A DNA stretch of 26,574 nucleotides from positions 1 through 26,574 of IMG/VR virus record IMGVR_UViG_3300030329_004786; one strand, given 5' to 3'. Source of the stretch: a virus. Made by a program: the position numbers and the translations under genes. The notes under the pieces are model-generated. The model searched no databases. It was not told where the DNA came from and saw only the letters and a program-made list of their open reading frames with translations. This document shows, in pieces, positions 1 through 7,180 of this stretch (position 1 is its first letter; the number at the start of each line of letters is the position of its first letter).

Positions 1-1073
1 TTTATTTTAATGAACGGTTTTCCCTCTACTTTACATTCATCCATTAGGTGGAGAAGGTTGTTCTCTCTCAGCTTCTCCTTCATCATGGGCTGGCTGAAAG
101 ATTTTCGGGTTTGGAATGATGCAACCCCGATTACTTTATTAAGACCTTCATCCGACATGCGTTTTCTGATCTGGTTAGCGCATTCTTTACTTTCCTGTGC
201 ATACTGGTCACGCATTTTTGAGGCGTGTTTGTACGCATCCCGAAGCTCACGGTAACCTTCATCAGCAGAAGCAACACCATCGCCTAACGGGAGATGCTTA
301 AGAGCTTCTGTATCGCCCTCTGTCCCGTCTGGTTGTGGTGGGTCTGCGTTTTCAAGTCTTTTAACAAACTCTCCCTGAGTTTTTATAATTTCGCGGCACA
401 ATTCCCAATCAATTGGGGTAGTGACTATAATGCAAGGCTTGGTAAGACTTTGCTTTACCACCAAGAGTAAATAGGTAAAGGGCAAGCCAGCACCAACATA
501 ACCTTTAGGGATTCTAAAACAGGCGTAATGATGCATCTGCATCTTCCAATCTTCTGGAATCCCACCCCCTTTCACTTCCCTGAATCGATCATAGGAATCA
601 GTGGTCTTGATCTCACATAAACCTAATTTGTGAGGGTCTCGTCGATCCATGACGATCCCATCAAGATTCATCGTCATCCATTTGTGTACTGGGTGACGAT
701 AGGTGGCATTAGGCTTTTGGATGACTACATCCCCAGGATTGCTCCCAGAGAGACGCTGTTCTGCTTCAATGCGTACAGTGTCTTCGTATATCTTCCCAAG
801 CTTTACTGGGTCTTTGTCAGACAGATCAGGAACAGGTGCTAAACCCATTTTCTGACTGTATGAGGCAAACTGCCCACCATATCTACTGACCCCCATAATT
901 GATGCAGCTTCAGACCCTCCAATGTCGTGAGAGTACTGCATCGTTTTTCGGATTTTATCAAAATCCAAATCAGGGTCATCATAGTCAAACTCCAATATAG
1001 GAAGCTCAGTGCCTACTATGTCATGGATTTCAGGGTATCCTTCAAGCCATCCAGGTAAATCAGATAGATCCAT
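1..1073 (-). CDS. YqaJ-type viral recombinase / lambda-exonuclease-family nuclease, C-terminus cut by window edge
   Basis: The reading frame runs leftward from ATG 1073 and stays open for 357 codons to the edge, so the C-terminus is missing. The N-terminal half carries the YqaJ family pattern: GGSEAASIMGVSRYGG at residues 52-67, a conserved Glu in KIYEDT (about 97), Asp138 in MNLDG, then CEIKTTD with Glu154 and Lys156, which make a PD-(D/E)xK metal site, followed by Q179-M-H-H-Y. Family members digest one strand of duplex DNA and pair with a single-strand annealing protein in phage recombination; no annealase is recognised here. The start overlaps the stop of the upstream HTH gene by 14 bases and has only a weak Shine-Dalgarno, so translation is probably coupled. 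The family call is strong; the exact role is inferred. Confidence 0.88.
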   Translation of the reverse strand, partial: MDLSDLPGWLEGYPEIHDIVGTELPILEFDYDDPDLDFDKIRKTMQYSHDIGGSEAASIMGVSRYGGQFASYSQKMGLAPVPDLSDKDPVKLGKIYEDTVRIEAEQRLSGSNPGDVVIQKPNATYRHPVHKWMTMNLDGIVMDRRDPHKLGLCEIKTTDSYDRFREVKGGGIPEDWKMQMHHYACFRIPKGYVGAGLPFTYLLLVVKQSLTKPCIIVTTPIDWELCREIIKTQGEFVKRLENADPPQPDGTEGDTEALKHLPLGDGVASADEGYRELRDAYKHASKMRDQYAQESKECANQIRKRMSDEGLNKVIGVASFQTRKSFSQPMMKEKLRENNLLHLMDECKVEGKPFIKI

Positions 1074-1662
1074 TTGCTTTCACAGTTTTAGTGTTGATAA
1101 CATAACCAGCACACAAAGCTTGAGGTGTAACCTCAGGCATTTTGGTTTTGAAGTAATCAAGTATTAGTCTAAATGTACTGGGATACACCGGTAATTTTCG
1201 ATTGATACACGAAAAAACAGTTGCAGAAACACCGGCTTCTTCTCCTAGATCAGATATGCTCGTGATTTTGAATTTATCACGAAAATCATTGACCATCTCA
1301 GGGTTGACTAAATACCTAACCACATGCCCTCCCTCGTCATAACCTTTAGGGACATACTCAAAGTTTCTATGTCTCTTCCACTTACTAGAGGGAGTGATTA
1401 AAGCATCTTCGAACAATTCCATTTGCTCTTGATACTCTTGCGGAACTTCTGGGAATGGCACTTCTTCCCCCTTTTCGAGAGCTTTTAAACAAGACTCCAA
1501 GTCCACATTAAGCCTGCTCTCTTCTTTGTTAAGCTCCGACCACATGTTGTCCAACTCAACTTTATCGCCTAATATTTTTGTGTACCTTTCATAAAAGGCT
1601 TTGTATTGAGCAGGTGGCAGTAACAACAACTTTTCAGCCATATTTCTAGCTATAGTTTCCAT
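1060..1662 (-). CDS. Protein with C-terminal Cro/CI-like helix-turn-helix
   Basis: 200 residues from ATG 1662, chosen because AGGAG sits a few bases upstream in the block AGGAGTTATTATG; a longer in-frame start at 1692 lies inside a hairpin and lacks a site. The N-terminal two thirds are charged and unrecognised. Residues 125-161 (SISDLGEEAGVSATVF and following) look like a lambda-repressor-type HTH. The gene ends inside the start of the YqaJ nuclease, so the two are probably co-translated. It could be a transcription regulator or a DNA-binding partner of the nuclease; it is not clearly the lysogeny repressor. Function beyond DNA binding is not assignable. Confidence 0.7.
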   Translation of the reverse strand: METIARNMAEKLLLLPPAQYKAFYERYTKILGDKVELDNMWSELNKEESRLNVDLESCLKALEKGEEVPFPEVPQEYQEQMELFEDALITPSSKWKRHRNFEYVPKGYDEGGHVVRYLVNPEMVNDFRDKFKITSISDLGEEAGVSATVFSCINRKLPVYPSTFRLILDYFKTKMPEVTPQALCAGYVINTKTVKANGSI

Positions 1663-1680
1663 AATAACTCCTATGTGAAT

Positions 1681-1699
1681 GGGGGACTCCATGTCCCCC
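1681..1699 (-). other. 7-bp hairpin in the leader of the HTH gene
   Basis: GGGGGAC and GTCCCCC form a perfect 7-bp stem with a 5-nt loop. It lies between the stop of the 65-residue gene and the ribosome site of the HTH gene. There is no U-run after it on the minus strand, so a 5'-UTR structure or processing site is more likely than an intrinsic terminator. Confidence 0.6.
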
Positions 1700-1704
1700 T
1701 AATG

Positions 1705-1902
1705 TTAGAACGGGAGTTCGTCTTCGAACTTCCCAGTTGTGATAAAGTTTTTGATGTATCGTGGAAGGTTACTCACCCTCCATTTAAGCCAAGTTTTGAA
1801 GTCACTCCATCGAGCACGAATTGGATGTTTATCTCTCCATTTCATGTCTTCTTCGTAATACCAATCCATGGCTTCGTCGATTGAAAGGTCATCATCATAC
1901 AT
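1705..1902 (-). CDS. Small acidic hypothetical protein
   Basis: 65 residues, rich in Trp and in charged residues at the N-terminus (MYDDDLSIDEAMDWYYEED). No family is recognised and no membrane segment is visible. It has no evident Shine-Dalgarno at ATG 1902. The repeated operator-like element at 1911-1935 ends 8 bases upstream of the start, so expression may be controlled directly there. It sits between the VWA protein gene and the HTH gene in the same direction. Confidence 0.55.
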   Translation of the reverse strand: MYDDDLSIDEAMDWYYEEDMKWRDKHPIRARWSDFKTWLKWRVSNLPRYIKNFITTGKFEDELPF

Positions 1903-1910
1903 TATGTAAG

Positions 1911-1935
1911 TATTGTTTACAATGGTTAATTAAAT
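1911..1935. promoter_or_regulatory. Dispersed operator-like element, copy 1
   Basis: Core AATGGTTAATT at 1921-1931 preceded by the half site TGTTTAC. It lies between the VWA gene and the next gene downstream. The TAA stop of the VWA gene (1932-1930) is embedded in the core. One of nine intergenic copies in the window. Confidence 0.65.
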
Positions 1936-3342
1936 ATTATGCCCTGCAACTGGCAGGAACACATGCTCACCAGGGAACTGTGCATTCCATTGCGGATTCC
2001 ACTGGGTTGCTACCCACATGATTGGGTAGTCTTGTTCTTCAATCGGCATAGCACCCATGTCCGTAAGGAACATGACACACGCAGGGACATCATCCTCACC
2101 TCCATCTTCGACTACTCTATTGATGTAATCGATAGGAGCCTGAAAACAAGTCCCACCATTACCATGCCTTTCCCATTTGATGGGCATGTCATTTTTTGTG
2201 TAGTTCGTAACAGACAAGACTTCGTGATCAAACTGAATCACGACAATTTCAAGGTCATCTACTGGATGGTGTACAATGACATCCTCGAATACCTTGAAGA
2301 AAACCCTGTCTTCACGAACAGAAACAGACCCAGACATATCTCCGCAGATATAAATCTTGCCCATCTCCATACCTCCTAAGCTCGGCAAATACCATTTGCG
2401 ATTATATTGAAGTAACCGCTTTTTAGGCTTTGCCCAATCAGGCTCAGATTTGGCTGGACGCTCCATGAACTCTTTCAAGACTTCGTACACATCAATAGGG
2501 GCTTTTCTTACAGCCTCTACAGCACGTATCGTCTTAACAGAGCCTTGTCCATGCATCTTAGCACCTTCAGTTGCACGAACGACTACGCTAGTCCAATTAT
2601 CGAACTCTTCCTGATAATCCTCAGGCTCAACGACTGATTCTTCAGGAACATATTCGTAGTCTTCAATTTCCATGGCTTCTTGAGGCTCCCCAGCATCAGA
2701 TTGCTCGTCAGCTTTCTGCTCTTCTTCCTTCTTCGACAGCTCCTTGACATCAGGTGGGGCGTCATGCACTTCACCACTATACTTTGAGGAGTCTTCGAAA
2801 AGCTCATCAATGATCTCTTCTTCGGACTTTGCCTGCTGAGTATTGTCTTGGGACTGCCCACCTCCTGGTTGGCTCTGATTCCCACTCTGTCGTGGATCTT
2901 TCCCCTGCTTAATCTCTGAGAGCAAGATGTCGTATATCTCCTCTGCTGTAAGCTTGAAGAATCGCTCATCCAACAACGCATCCTTAGGAACGTCAAAGCC
3001 TTCCTGATAAAGCAAAGCGTTGTCAGCATAGTCACAAGCTACATTCCAAAGCTTGTGGTCACGATTACCACGACGTATGTGGTGTAAGAGCATAGGATGG
3101 TTGATCTCGTGCATGAGAAAGAAATCTACATGCGCCTGAATCAGACCAGCTATGAAGGCTGGGTTAAACGCTAGATAAACTCCGTTTACCCATCCCGTGG
3201 GGTGATTCCAATCAACCTTAAGCGTCAGTTTCTCATAAAAAATCTGAGCTAAGACTGGGAATCTTGAGATGAGGTAAGCAATGGAGAAATTGATTTTCTC
3301 CTGAGCTATCCGCAGCGTTTTTGCCTTGGTTTCTTCATCCAT
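1930..3342 (-). CDS. DUF2201-like protein: HExxH metallopeptidase-like domain plus VWA domain
   Basis: 470 residues from ATG 3342, chosen because GGAG lies 6 bases upstream; an in-frame ATG four codons earlier overlaps that site. Residues 1-145 match the DUF2201 N-terminal pattern: MHEINHPMLLHH (HEINH at 78-82) and WNVACDYADN at 99-108, the zincin-like signature of this family. Residues about 150-246 are a low-complexity Q/G then strongly acidic linker. The C-terminal part is a VWA-like fold with MIDAS residues visible: DMSGS 335-339, Thr398 in NGGTC, Asp428 in LTDMG. Such proteins partner MoxR-type AAA+ ATPases, and one is encoded upstream at 7181-8458. Metal binding is inferred from motifs; target unknown. 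Confidence 0.85.
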   Translation of the reverse strand: MDEETKAKTLRIAQEKINFSIAYLISRFPVLAQIFYEKLTLKVDWNHPTGWVNGVYLAFNPAFIAGLIQAHVDFFLMHEINHPMLLHHIRRGNRDHKLWNVACDYADNALLYQEGFDVPKDALLDERFFKLTAEEIYDILLSEIKQGKDPRQSGNQSQPGGGQSQDNTQQAKSEEEIIDELFEDSSKYSGEVHDAPPDVKELSKKEEEQKADEQSDAGEPQEAMEIEDYEYVPEESVVEPEDYQEEFDNWTSVVVRATEGAKMHGQGSVKTIRAVEAVRKAPIDVYEVLKEFMERPAKSEPDWAKPKKRLLQYNRKWYLPSLGGMEMGKIYICGDMSGSVSVREDRVFFKVFEDVIVHHPVDDLEIVVIQFDHEVLSVTNYTKNDMPIKWERHGNGGTCFQAPIDYINRVVEDGGEDDVPACVMFLTDMGAMPIEEQDYPIMWVATQWNPQWNAQFPGEHVFLPVAGHNI

Positions 3343-3360
3343 AAAAAACTCCATTCAAAA

Positions 3361-3417
3361 GGGCGTAATTGCCCATTGAGGGCACTGGAAATCAATACCC
3401 TCTAGCGCAACACGCTA
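3361..3417 (-). other. Three tandem small hairpins in the VWA gene leader
   Basis: GGGC-6 nt-GCCC (3361-3374), GAGGG...CCCTC (3378-3402) and TAGCG-5 nt-CGCTA (3403-3417) follow one another between the operator-like element and the ribosome site of the VWA gene. The same GGGC/GCCC hairpin with a near-identical loop recurs at 10401-10414. No U-run follows. Confidence 0.6.
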
Positions 3418-3443
3418 TGTTTACAATGGTTAATTAAGTAAAC
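3418..3443. promoter_or_regulatory. Dispersed operator-like element, copy 2
   Basis: Core AATGGTTAATT at 3425-3435, bracketed by the inverted repeat GTTTAC (3419-3424) and GTAAAC (3438-3443). The stop codon of the 116-residue gene lies in the core. This is one of the most symmetrical copies and lies upstream of the VWA gene. Confidence 0.7.
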
Positions 3444-3784
3444 TTAGGAAGCTGATGGTCTTCGAGAAAAGCATCCACCTGAACTTCTACTTCGTCCGCT
3501 TGGATCTCTTCAATAAACTCTTCGTCTGCACCTTCCCTAAGTTGTTTGATAACTTCTTTCTGCATTTCCAGAATATGCCTTGCCTTCATAAGCAGAGCCT
3601 CTTCGCTATTACACTCTTGGAGAGGTTTAGTATCAGGCTCATATTCTAAAGGCGCATTCACCATACCCTTTAGCTCAGCTAACTTTGTAAGTAGCTTGGT
3701 CTTGGTATAGTTGTAATGCATTAAGCTTTCTTTTCTTAAAAACTCATGAATCAGTTCGATTTTATGAGTGTTGCTTTGAATCAT
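3434..3784 (-). CDS. Hypothetical acidic, helix-rich protein
   Basis: 116 residues; the C-terminal half is Glu-rich (EEFIEEIQADEVEVQVDAFLED) and probably helical. ATG 3784 overlaps the stop of the upstream gene as ATGA and has AGGAGG 8 bases before it, so the start is firm. No known family recognised. It is the last gene before operator-like element copy 2. Confidence 0.7.
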   Translation of the reverse strand: MIQSNTHKIELIHEFLRKESLMHYNYTKTKLLTKLAELKGMVNAPLEYEPDTKPLQECNSEEALLMKARHILEMQKEVIKQLREGADEEFIEEIQADEVEVQVDAFLEDHQLPKFT

Positions 3785-4125
3785 AAAATACCCTCCTTTG
3801 GGATAACATTTTTCTTTTTGTAATATTCGAAATCCACGACCTTCATACGTCCTCTGCTTAAGATTCGCTTGAACGTATCAGGCTTTAAGACTTCGTCATT
3901 TACCCACATCGCCCCAGTAAACTCATCATGCCCCATAGGTCTTTGGAAATAGACCACGACTTCAGAACAATCAGTCCCACCGCTATTGCGAACACTTCCC
4001 TGTTCACGTGTTTCGATGACAACCTGCATATTCTCTGTCACCTGGATGCGTGTGTATTGTACCTCACCTTCAGTAAGGATAACGATATCACCTTCATTTG
4101 GATTTGGGTGCTTCTTCACCGACAT
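3781..4125 (-). CDS. Hypothetical protein
   Basis: 114 residues from ATG 4125 (MSVKKHPNPNEGDIV), preferred over the longer frame because GGAGG lies just upstream inside the preceding gene. Beta-rich looking, no cysteine pairs or membrane segments. It overlaps both neighbours (about 32 bases upstream, ATGA downstream), typical of a translationally coupled phage cluster. No family recognised. Confidence 0.65.
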   Translation of the reverse strand: MSVKKHPNPNEGDIVILTEGEVQYTRIQVTENMQVVIETREQGSVRNSGGTDCSEVVVYFQRPMGHDEFTGAMWVNDEVLKPDTFKRILSRGRMKVVDFEYYKKKNVIPKEGIL

Positions 4126-4360
4126 TTGCTGCCTCCAATACAATAGGACGCCATTTTTCAATGATTTCCTGTTTTAAATGATCTTGAGAAGAGTCATCCA
4201 ATTTCCCTTCCCAATACATAACCGCATAACCCACTATCTCTTTGACAGTAGAGTTGTGAAGCATTGCCTGAATACAAGCACTCAACATTTGTTTTTCCTG
4301 ATCCATAAATCTCCTTAATTCAAAGTTATCTAATTCGGTTTGTTCACTCACTGTAATCAT
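4094..4360 (-). CDS. Hypothetical small helical protein
   Basis: 88 residues with an AAGGAG site 5 bases before ATG 4360. The sequence looks mainly alpha-helical and soluble. No domain recognised. It is followed by an overlap of 32 bases with the next gene. Confidence 0.65.
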   Translation of the reverse strand: MITVSEQTELDNFELRRFMDQEKQMLSACIQAMLHNSTVKEIVGYAVMYWEGKLDDSSQDHLKQEIIEKWRPIVLEAANVGEEAPKSK

Positions 4361-4384
4361 GAGTCTCCTTATGAAGGGTTATCC

Positions 4385-4594
4385 TTAAAGAAACAGAAAG
4401 GTTTTAGGGTTGAAGTTTTCAGCTTCTTCCATAAAAACCTTCTCTTGAATCTCACAATAACCATCATACTCAAGATCATTATCGATGAATGAGTCAAGAC
4501 GATCATGTATTATCTGAGCATTTTTCTGATCACGGAAAACATAGGTGTCTACGCCATGCCTATGCTCCCATACAACTACCCATATTTTTTTCAT
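4385..4594 (-). CDS. Hypothetical small protein
   Basis: 69 residues starting MKKIWVVVWEHRHGVDTYVF, with TTGGAG 7 bases before the start. A beta-hairpin-like N-terminus followed by a helix with HDRLDSF is seen, a pattern common in small phage proteins of unknown role. It starts 2 bases after the upstream gene ends. Confidence 0.65.
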   Translation of the reverse strand: MKKIWVVVWEHRHGVDTYVFRDQKNAQIIHDRLDSFIDNDLEYDGYCEIQEKVFMEEAENFNPKTFLFL

Positions 4595-4596
4595 AA

Positions 4597-4863
4597 TTAC
4601 TCCAACTTCATGGTTAATTGATTGGGGTCATACTCACAATATTCAGGTAGTGGTGGGGCGAACTGTTTTTTCAGCTCGTCAAGCCACACCTGATATGGGT
4701 AGTAGTTCCTCATAGTGAACGGATAGAACTTTAAGCTGACAAACTTTCGGGCTTCATCGAATTTACCCTCTTCCACCAGCTTAATCACTCTTGCATCCGT
4801 TTTTGCTTCAGTGATAGTTGCTTTCGCAAGATCACGCCAAGTTTCTTTAGCCATTTTGTACAC
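4597..4863 (-). CDS. Conserved-looking small phage protein of unknown function
   Basis: 88 residues if the GTG at 4863 is used, 85 if ATG 4854 is used (MAKETWRDLAKATITEA). Neither has a clear Shine-Dalgarno, and both lie inside or next to the 3' end of the HTH gene, so coupling is likely. The segment MRNYYPYQVWLDELKKQ resembles short phage proteins I have seen with a YPYKVW-type motif, but no function is known to me. The 3' end contains ATGGTTAATTG, a coding match to the operator core. Confidence 0.65.
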   Translation of the reverse strand: MYKMAKETWRDLAKATITEAKTDARVIKLVEEGKFDEARKFVSLKFYPFTMRNYYPYQVWLDELKKQFAPPLPEYCEYDPNQLTMKLE

Positions 4864-5023
4864 GGGTTTTTTCTATCATTTTTTCGAAAGCCCTACGTGT
4901 TATGTAAAGTTTTCTGTTTGGTCTAAACGCTTCCAATTTGCCTTCATTTATCCATCTTCTTACAGTATGTGGTGTTACTTTAAGTTCTGAAGAAATGCTT
5001 TGGACAGTGTTAAAATCTTTCAT
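4847..5023 (-). CDS. Excisionase-like small helix-turn-helix protein
   Basis: 58 residues from ATG 5023, chosen because GGAG sits 6 bases upstream. Nearly the whole protein fits the excisionase / MerR-like HTH_17 family: TVQSISSELKVTPHTVRRWI, a wing with GKLEAFRPNRKLYI, and a final helix. Such proteins bind DNA as excision factors or as small regulators. It lies about 9 kb from the integrase, in the leftward cluster. Whether it is the excisionase or a regulator cannot be told from sequence. Confidence 0.8.
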   Translation of the reverse strand: MKDFNTVQSISSELKVTPHTVRRWINEGKLEAFRPNRKLYITRRAFEKMIEKTRVQNG

Positions 5024-5024
5024 C

Positions 5025-5255
5025 TTAGACTCCATTCTTTAATGGGAAATAACGACATGGCGTCCATTGCCTATCGTAATTTTCTAATCTGTCGGAGAAT
5101 ATCGCTCCTTTCCAACTTTTCGCACTTAACATTGAGTCAGTCCAAACTAGGATTTTGTCTGACTTCATAATGTTTTTAATTTCAAGTGCGTAAAGTTTTC
5201 CATTGCGATCCACAACAGCGTATTTAAGTGATAATGACCTATCCAAGATAGTCAT
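5025..5255 (-). CDS. Hypothetical small protein
   Basis: 76 residues; ATG 5255 overlaps the upstream stop as ATGA and a GAGGAGGA purine run lies just before it inside the upstream gene. Begins MTILDRSLSLKYAVVDRNGK; Lys- and Trp-containing, soluble. No family recognised. Confidence 0.65.
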   Translation of the reverse strand: MTILDRSLSLKYAVVDRNGKLYALEIKNIMKSDKILVWTDSMLSAKSWKGAIFSDRLENYDRQWTPCRYFPLKNGV

Positions 5256-5533
5256 TCATCCTCCTCCTGTTCATCCATTTTTTCGTATGCGCCCCAATCC
5301 TCATGCGCTGTAATCCAACCTAGCAAGTGATCCTTGGTGGCCCTTGCTCGCTGTTCAGCATCAGCACAACCATAATCATTCGCGATTTCACGCAGTTGAT
5401 CTTCAGTCATGTTGCACAAGACATTAAGCCTGTTAATATTTTTTTGAAGCGGTGAGACTAATGGGAGAGAACGCATTGCGTCACTCGTCATCATACGTCC
5501 TTGCGCATCAGCCAAAATATTTAAATCGTTCAC
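5252..5533 (-). CDS. Hypothetical protein with acidic C-terminus
   Basis: 93 residues starting with GTG 5533, which overlaps the upstream TGA as GTGA; AAGGAG lies 6 bases before it. A helical middle part (NMTEDQLREIANDYGC) has a SAP-like look but is not a clear match. The C-terminal EQEEDE is encoded by the purine run that serves the next gene. Confidence 0.65.
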   Translation of the reverse strand: MNDLNILADAQGRMMTSDAMRSLPLVSPLQKNINRLNVLCNMTEDQLREIANDYGCADAEQRARATKDHLLGWITAHEDWGAYEKMDEQEEDE

Positions 5534-6078
5534 AAAATCTCCTTACCGGCTACGAGATTCATGATTTCTGCTGCTTCAGCATACGTCCCTGCGACTGCAA
5601 GTTTGATCCTTGCGCCACTAAACGGGTCTATGGAAGCTTCACGCTCTGCCTGTATTGAACCAACAAGCTTTGTTTGGCATTTGAAAGCTCGATCAATCTC
5701 AGTACTTGCACCATAAGATTGACCAACATGGACTTGCCAATTTCCTGAATGCGCTTTTTCGTCTTCAATAAAACGTCCTTGCGAATCGACGCCATTTTTC
5801 GCTAATACAAGAAAGCAAGCTTCTATGCTGGCAACTAATCCATTGATGTCTTTTAAAGCACTTTGAATCTCAGGATTATTGTCAACGTACTCAGATTTTA
5901 GCTTATCGATATTATGCGATCTTTGATTAAGCGCTAAAGTTGTCCTACCTTCAACCAACTGATCAAATTCCTTTAATAGAATCTTTGTGTGACCCTGATT
6001 CAGCTTTTTGTCACGATCAGTAGGGATCTGGGCTAAGGCGTTTTGGGTTTGTTCTGAAACCATTAATTCTGTACTCAT
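5530..6078 (-). CDS. Hypothetical protein
   Basis: 182 residues from ATG 6078 (MSTELMVSEQTQNALAQ), with GGAG in the shared block ATGGAGTTTATTATG. Predominantly helical at the N-terminus, with a more globular C-terminal half. No match to RecT, Beta or SSB families is visible, although its place in an early cluster with a YqaJ nuclease would suit a recombination partner. Preceded by a structured leader. Confidence 0.7.
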   Translation of the reverse strand: MSTELMVSEQTQNALAQIPTDRDKKLNQGHTKILLKEFDQLVEGRTTLALNQRSHNIDKLKSEYVDNNPEIQSALKDINGLVASIEACFLVLAKNGVDSQGRFIEDEKAHSGNWQVHVGQSYGASTEIDRAFKCQTKLVGSIQAEREASIDPFSGARIKLAVAGTYAEAAEIMNLVAGKEIL

Positions 6079-6109
6079 AATAAACTCCATATTTAGGATT
6101 TAGGGTTAC

Positions 6110-6159
6110 GGCTTAACTAACAGCCAGTGGGAGCACTCTTGAGGAATGCTCCCTAAGCC
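6110..6159 (-). other. Nested hairpin leader before the 182-residue gene
   Basis: GGCTTA (6110-6115) pairs with TAAGCC (6154-6159) around an inner 7-bp stem GGGAGCA (6129-6135) / TGCTCCC (6147-6153). A small alternative stem GGCT/AGCC (6110-6125) also exists. It fills the gap between two leftward genes and lacks a U-run on the minus strand. Confidence 0.55.
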
Positions 6160-6161
6160 TG

Positions 6162-7145
6162 TCAGTTCATGTCATGTCTAATCTGAATCTCATTCAGCTT
6201 GAGCAAGACATCGTCTGTCTGGTCTTTGATGATCTCACGAGATAGCTGACCACCATCAAGAATGTCTTCTTTGGTGATTGTGCCATTCATCGTTATTTCT
6301 TTGAGATCTCTATGGACTTCAGCAAGATCAGGGTCATCGTCAAAATTAAAACCTTCAAACCCGATGGTTTTGTCATTCAACGCTTCGATCATGGTTTCGT
6401 GAAACACAGCGTAACCATCCACTCTAACCTTGCCCTCTTTGAGCATTGACTTGTTAACCTTGCCCACAACGTCTTGGAGGATTTGGATAAACTTTTTCTT
6501 GTATAATTTACCTTGGGAATCAGCTTCAGCTTTTGCACTATCATGCAAACGCTTTTTCATTTCCTTAGGCAAGTCATCCATCTTCAACCATGTAGACGCT
6601 GCTGGGAGGCACTCAATACTAAAATCCATGCTTATCTCTCTTCTGACTTCTTCAGCAGATTTGTAATGTCCACTAATATCGTTCCAGATTTTTGAGTAAA
6701 CACGCCTAGCATTATCAAATTGCTGAGGATATAAATCCTTGAAAAAGACATCTGCTAGTTGAGCTATGCCATGCTGTCGATCACGCATCAAATCATCCCA
6801 TGCTTTGCCATCTGGTGTGCCTAAACCCGCAAGGTGTCTGGCACTCAGAATGTCAACATTTGGAATACCTGAAGGAATAACACGCTGGTTGTGTAGAGAA
6901 CGCGTCTTCCTCAAATGAGACAAAATGGGCTGGTATGATTCTTTGGTGAACATCCAGATAGTCCGCTCAGACGTTGCATCCCCGTTATCAAACGTATCAG
7001 GGATTTCGTCATTATTGAGCTTAGAAGCAACATTTTGTTTCAACTTAATCTTATGCTTCGTGTTGTGAGTAAAAAGACTCACACGTGCAGCAGCCTCCAT
7101 AAGTTGTTTGTGCTTCTTTTTAAGTATATCAGTCATATCATACAA
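6162..7145 (-). CDS. Hypothetical protein next to the MoxR-like ATPase, possibly DUF3150-like
   Basis: 327 residues; AAGGAG lies just before ATG 7145, with an alternative ATG three codons later. Mostly helical and charged, with segments such as YPQQFDNARRVYSKIWNDIS and a long Lys-rich helix. In many plasmids and phages a DUF3150-type protein accompanies a MoxR-like ATPase and a VWA protein, and the size, position and central Trp/Arg helix would fit, but I cannot confirm homology. It lies directly downstream of the ATPase, separated by an operator-like element. Confidence 0.7.
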   Translation of the reverse strand: MYDMTDILKKKHKQLMEAAARVSLFTHNTKHKIKLKQNVASKLNNDEIPDTFDNGDATSERTIWMFTKESYQPILSHLRKTRSLHNQRVIPSGIPNVDILSARHLAGLGTPDGKAWDDLMRDRQHGIAQLADVFFKDLYPQQFDNARRVYSKIWNDISGHYKSAEEVRREISMDFSIECLPAASTWLKMDDLPKEMKKRLHDSAKAEADSQGKLYKKKFIQILQDVVGKVNKSMLKEGKVRVDGYAVFHETMIEALNDKTIGFEGFNFDDDPDLAEVHRDLKEITMNGTITKEDILDGGQLSREIIKDQTDDVLLKLNEIQIRHDMN

Positions 7146-7154
7146 CTCCTTTGT

Positions 7155-7175
7155 AGATAATTAACCATTTTCAGA
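7155..7175. promoter_or_regulatory. Dispersed operator-like element, copy 3
   Basis: Core AATTAACCATT at 7159-7169 in the 35-base gap between the AAA+ ATPase stop and the start of the 327-residue gene. The flanking half sites are degenerate (TTTTCAGAC), so this copy is weaker than others. Confidence 0.55.
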
Positions 7176-7180
7176 CTAAA

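Noticed and set aside
10-842. Rightward open frames of 70-81 codons at the left edge
   Set aside because: They are antisense to the YqaJ-type nuclease, whose family motifs lie on the minus strand.
1939-2379. 146-codon rightward frame
   Set aside because: Antisense to the MIDAS-containing part of the VWA protein; no ribosome site or family features.
2583-3035. 150-codon leftward frame in a second frame of the VWA gene
   Set aside because: Shadow of the low-complexity acidic linker; composition Arg/Ser-rich as expected of a frame shift.
4606-4625. Tenth perfect core ATGGTTAATTG
   Set aside because: It lies within the coding 3' end of the gene at 4597-4863 and has no half sites, so it is not counted with the nine intergenic copies.
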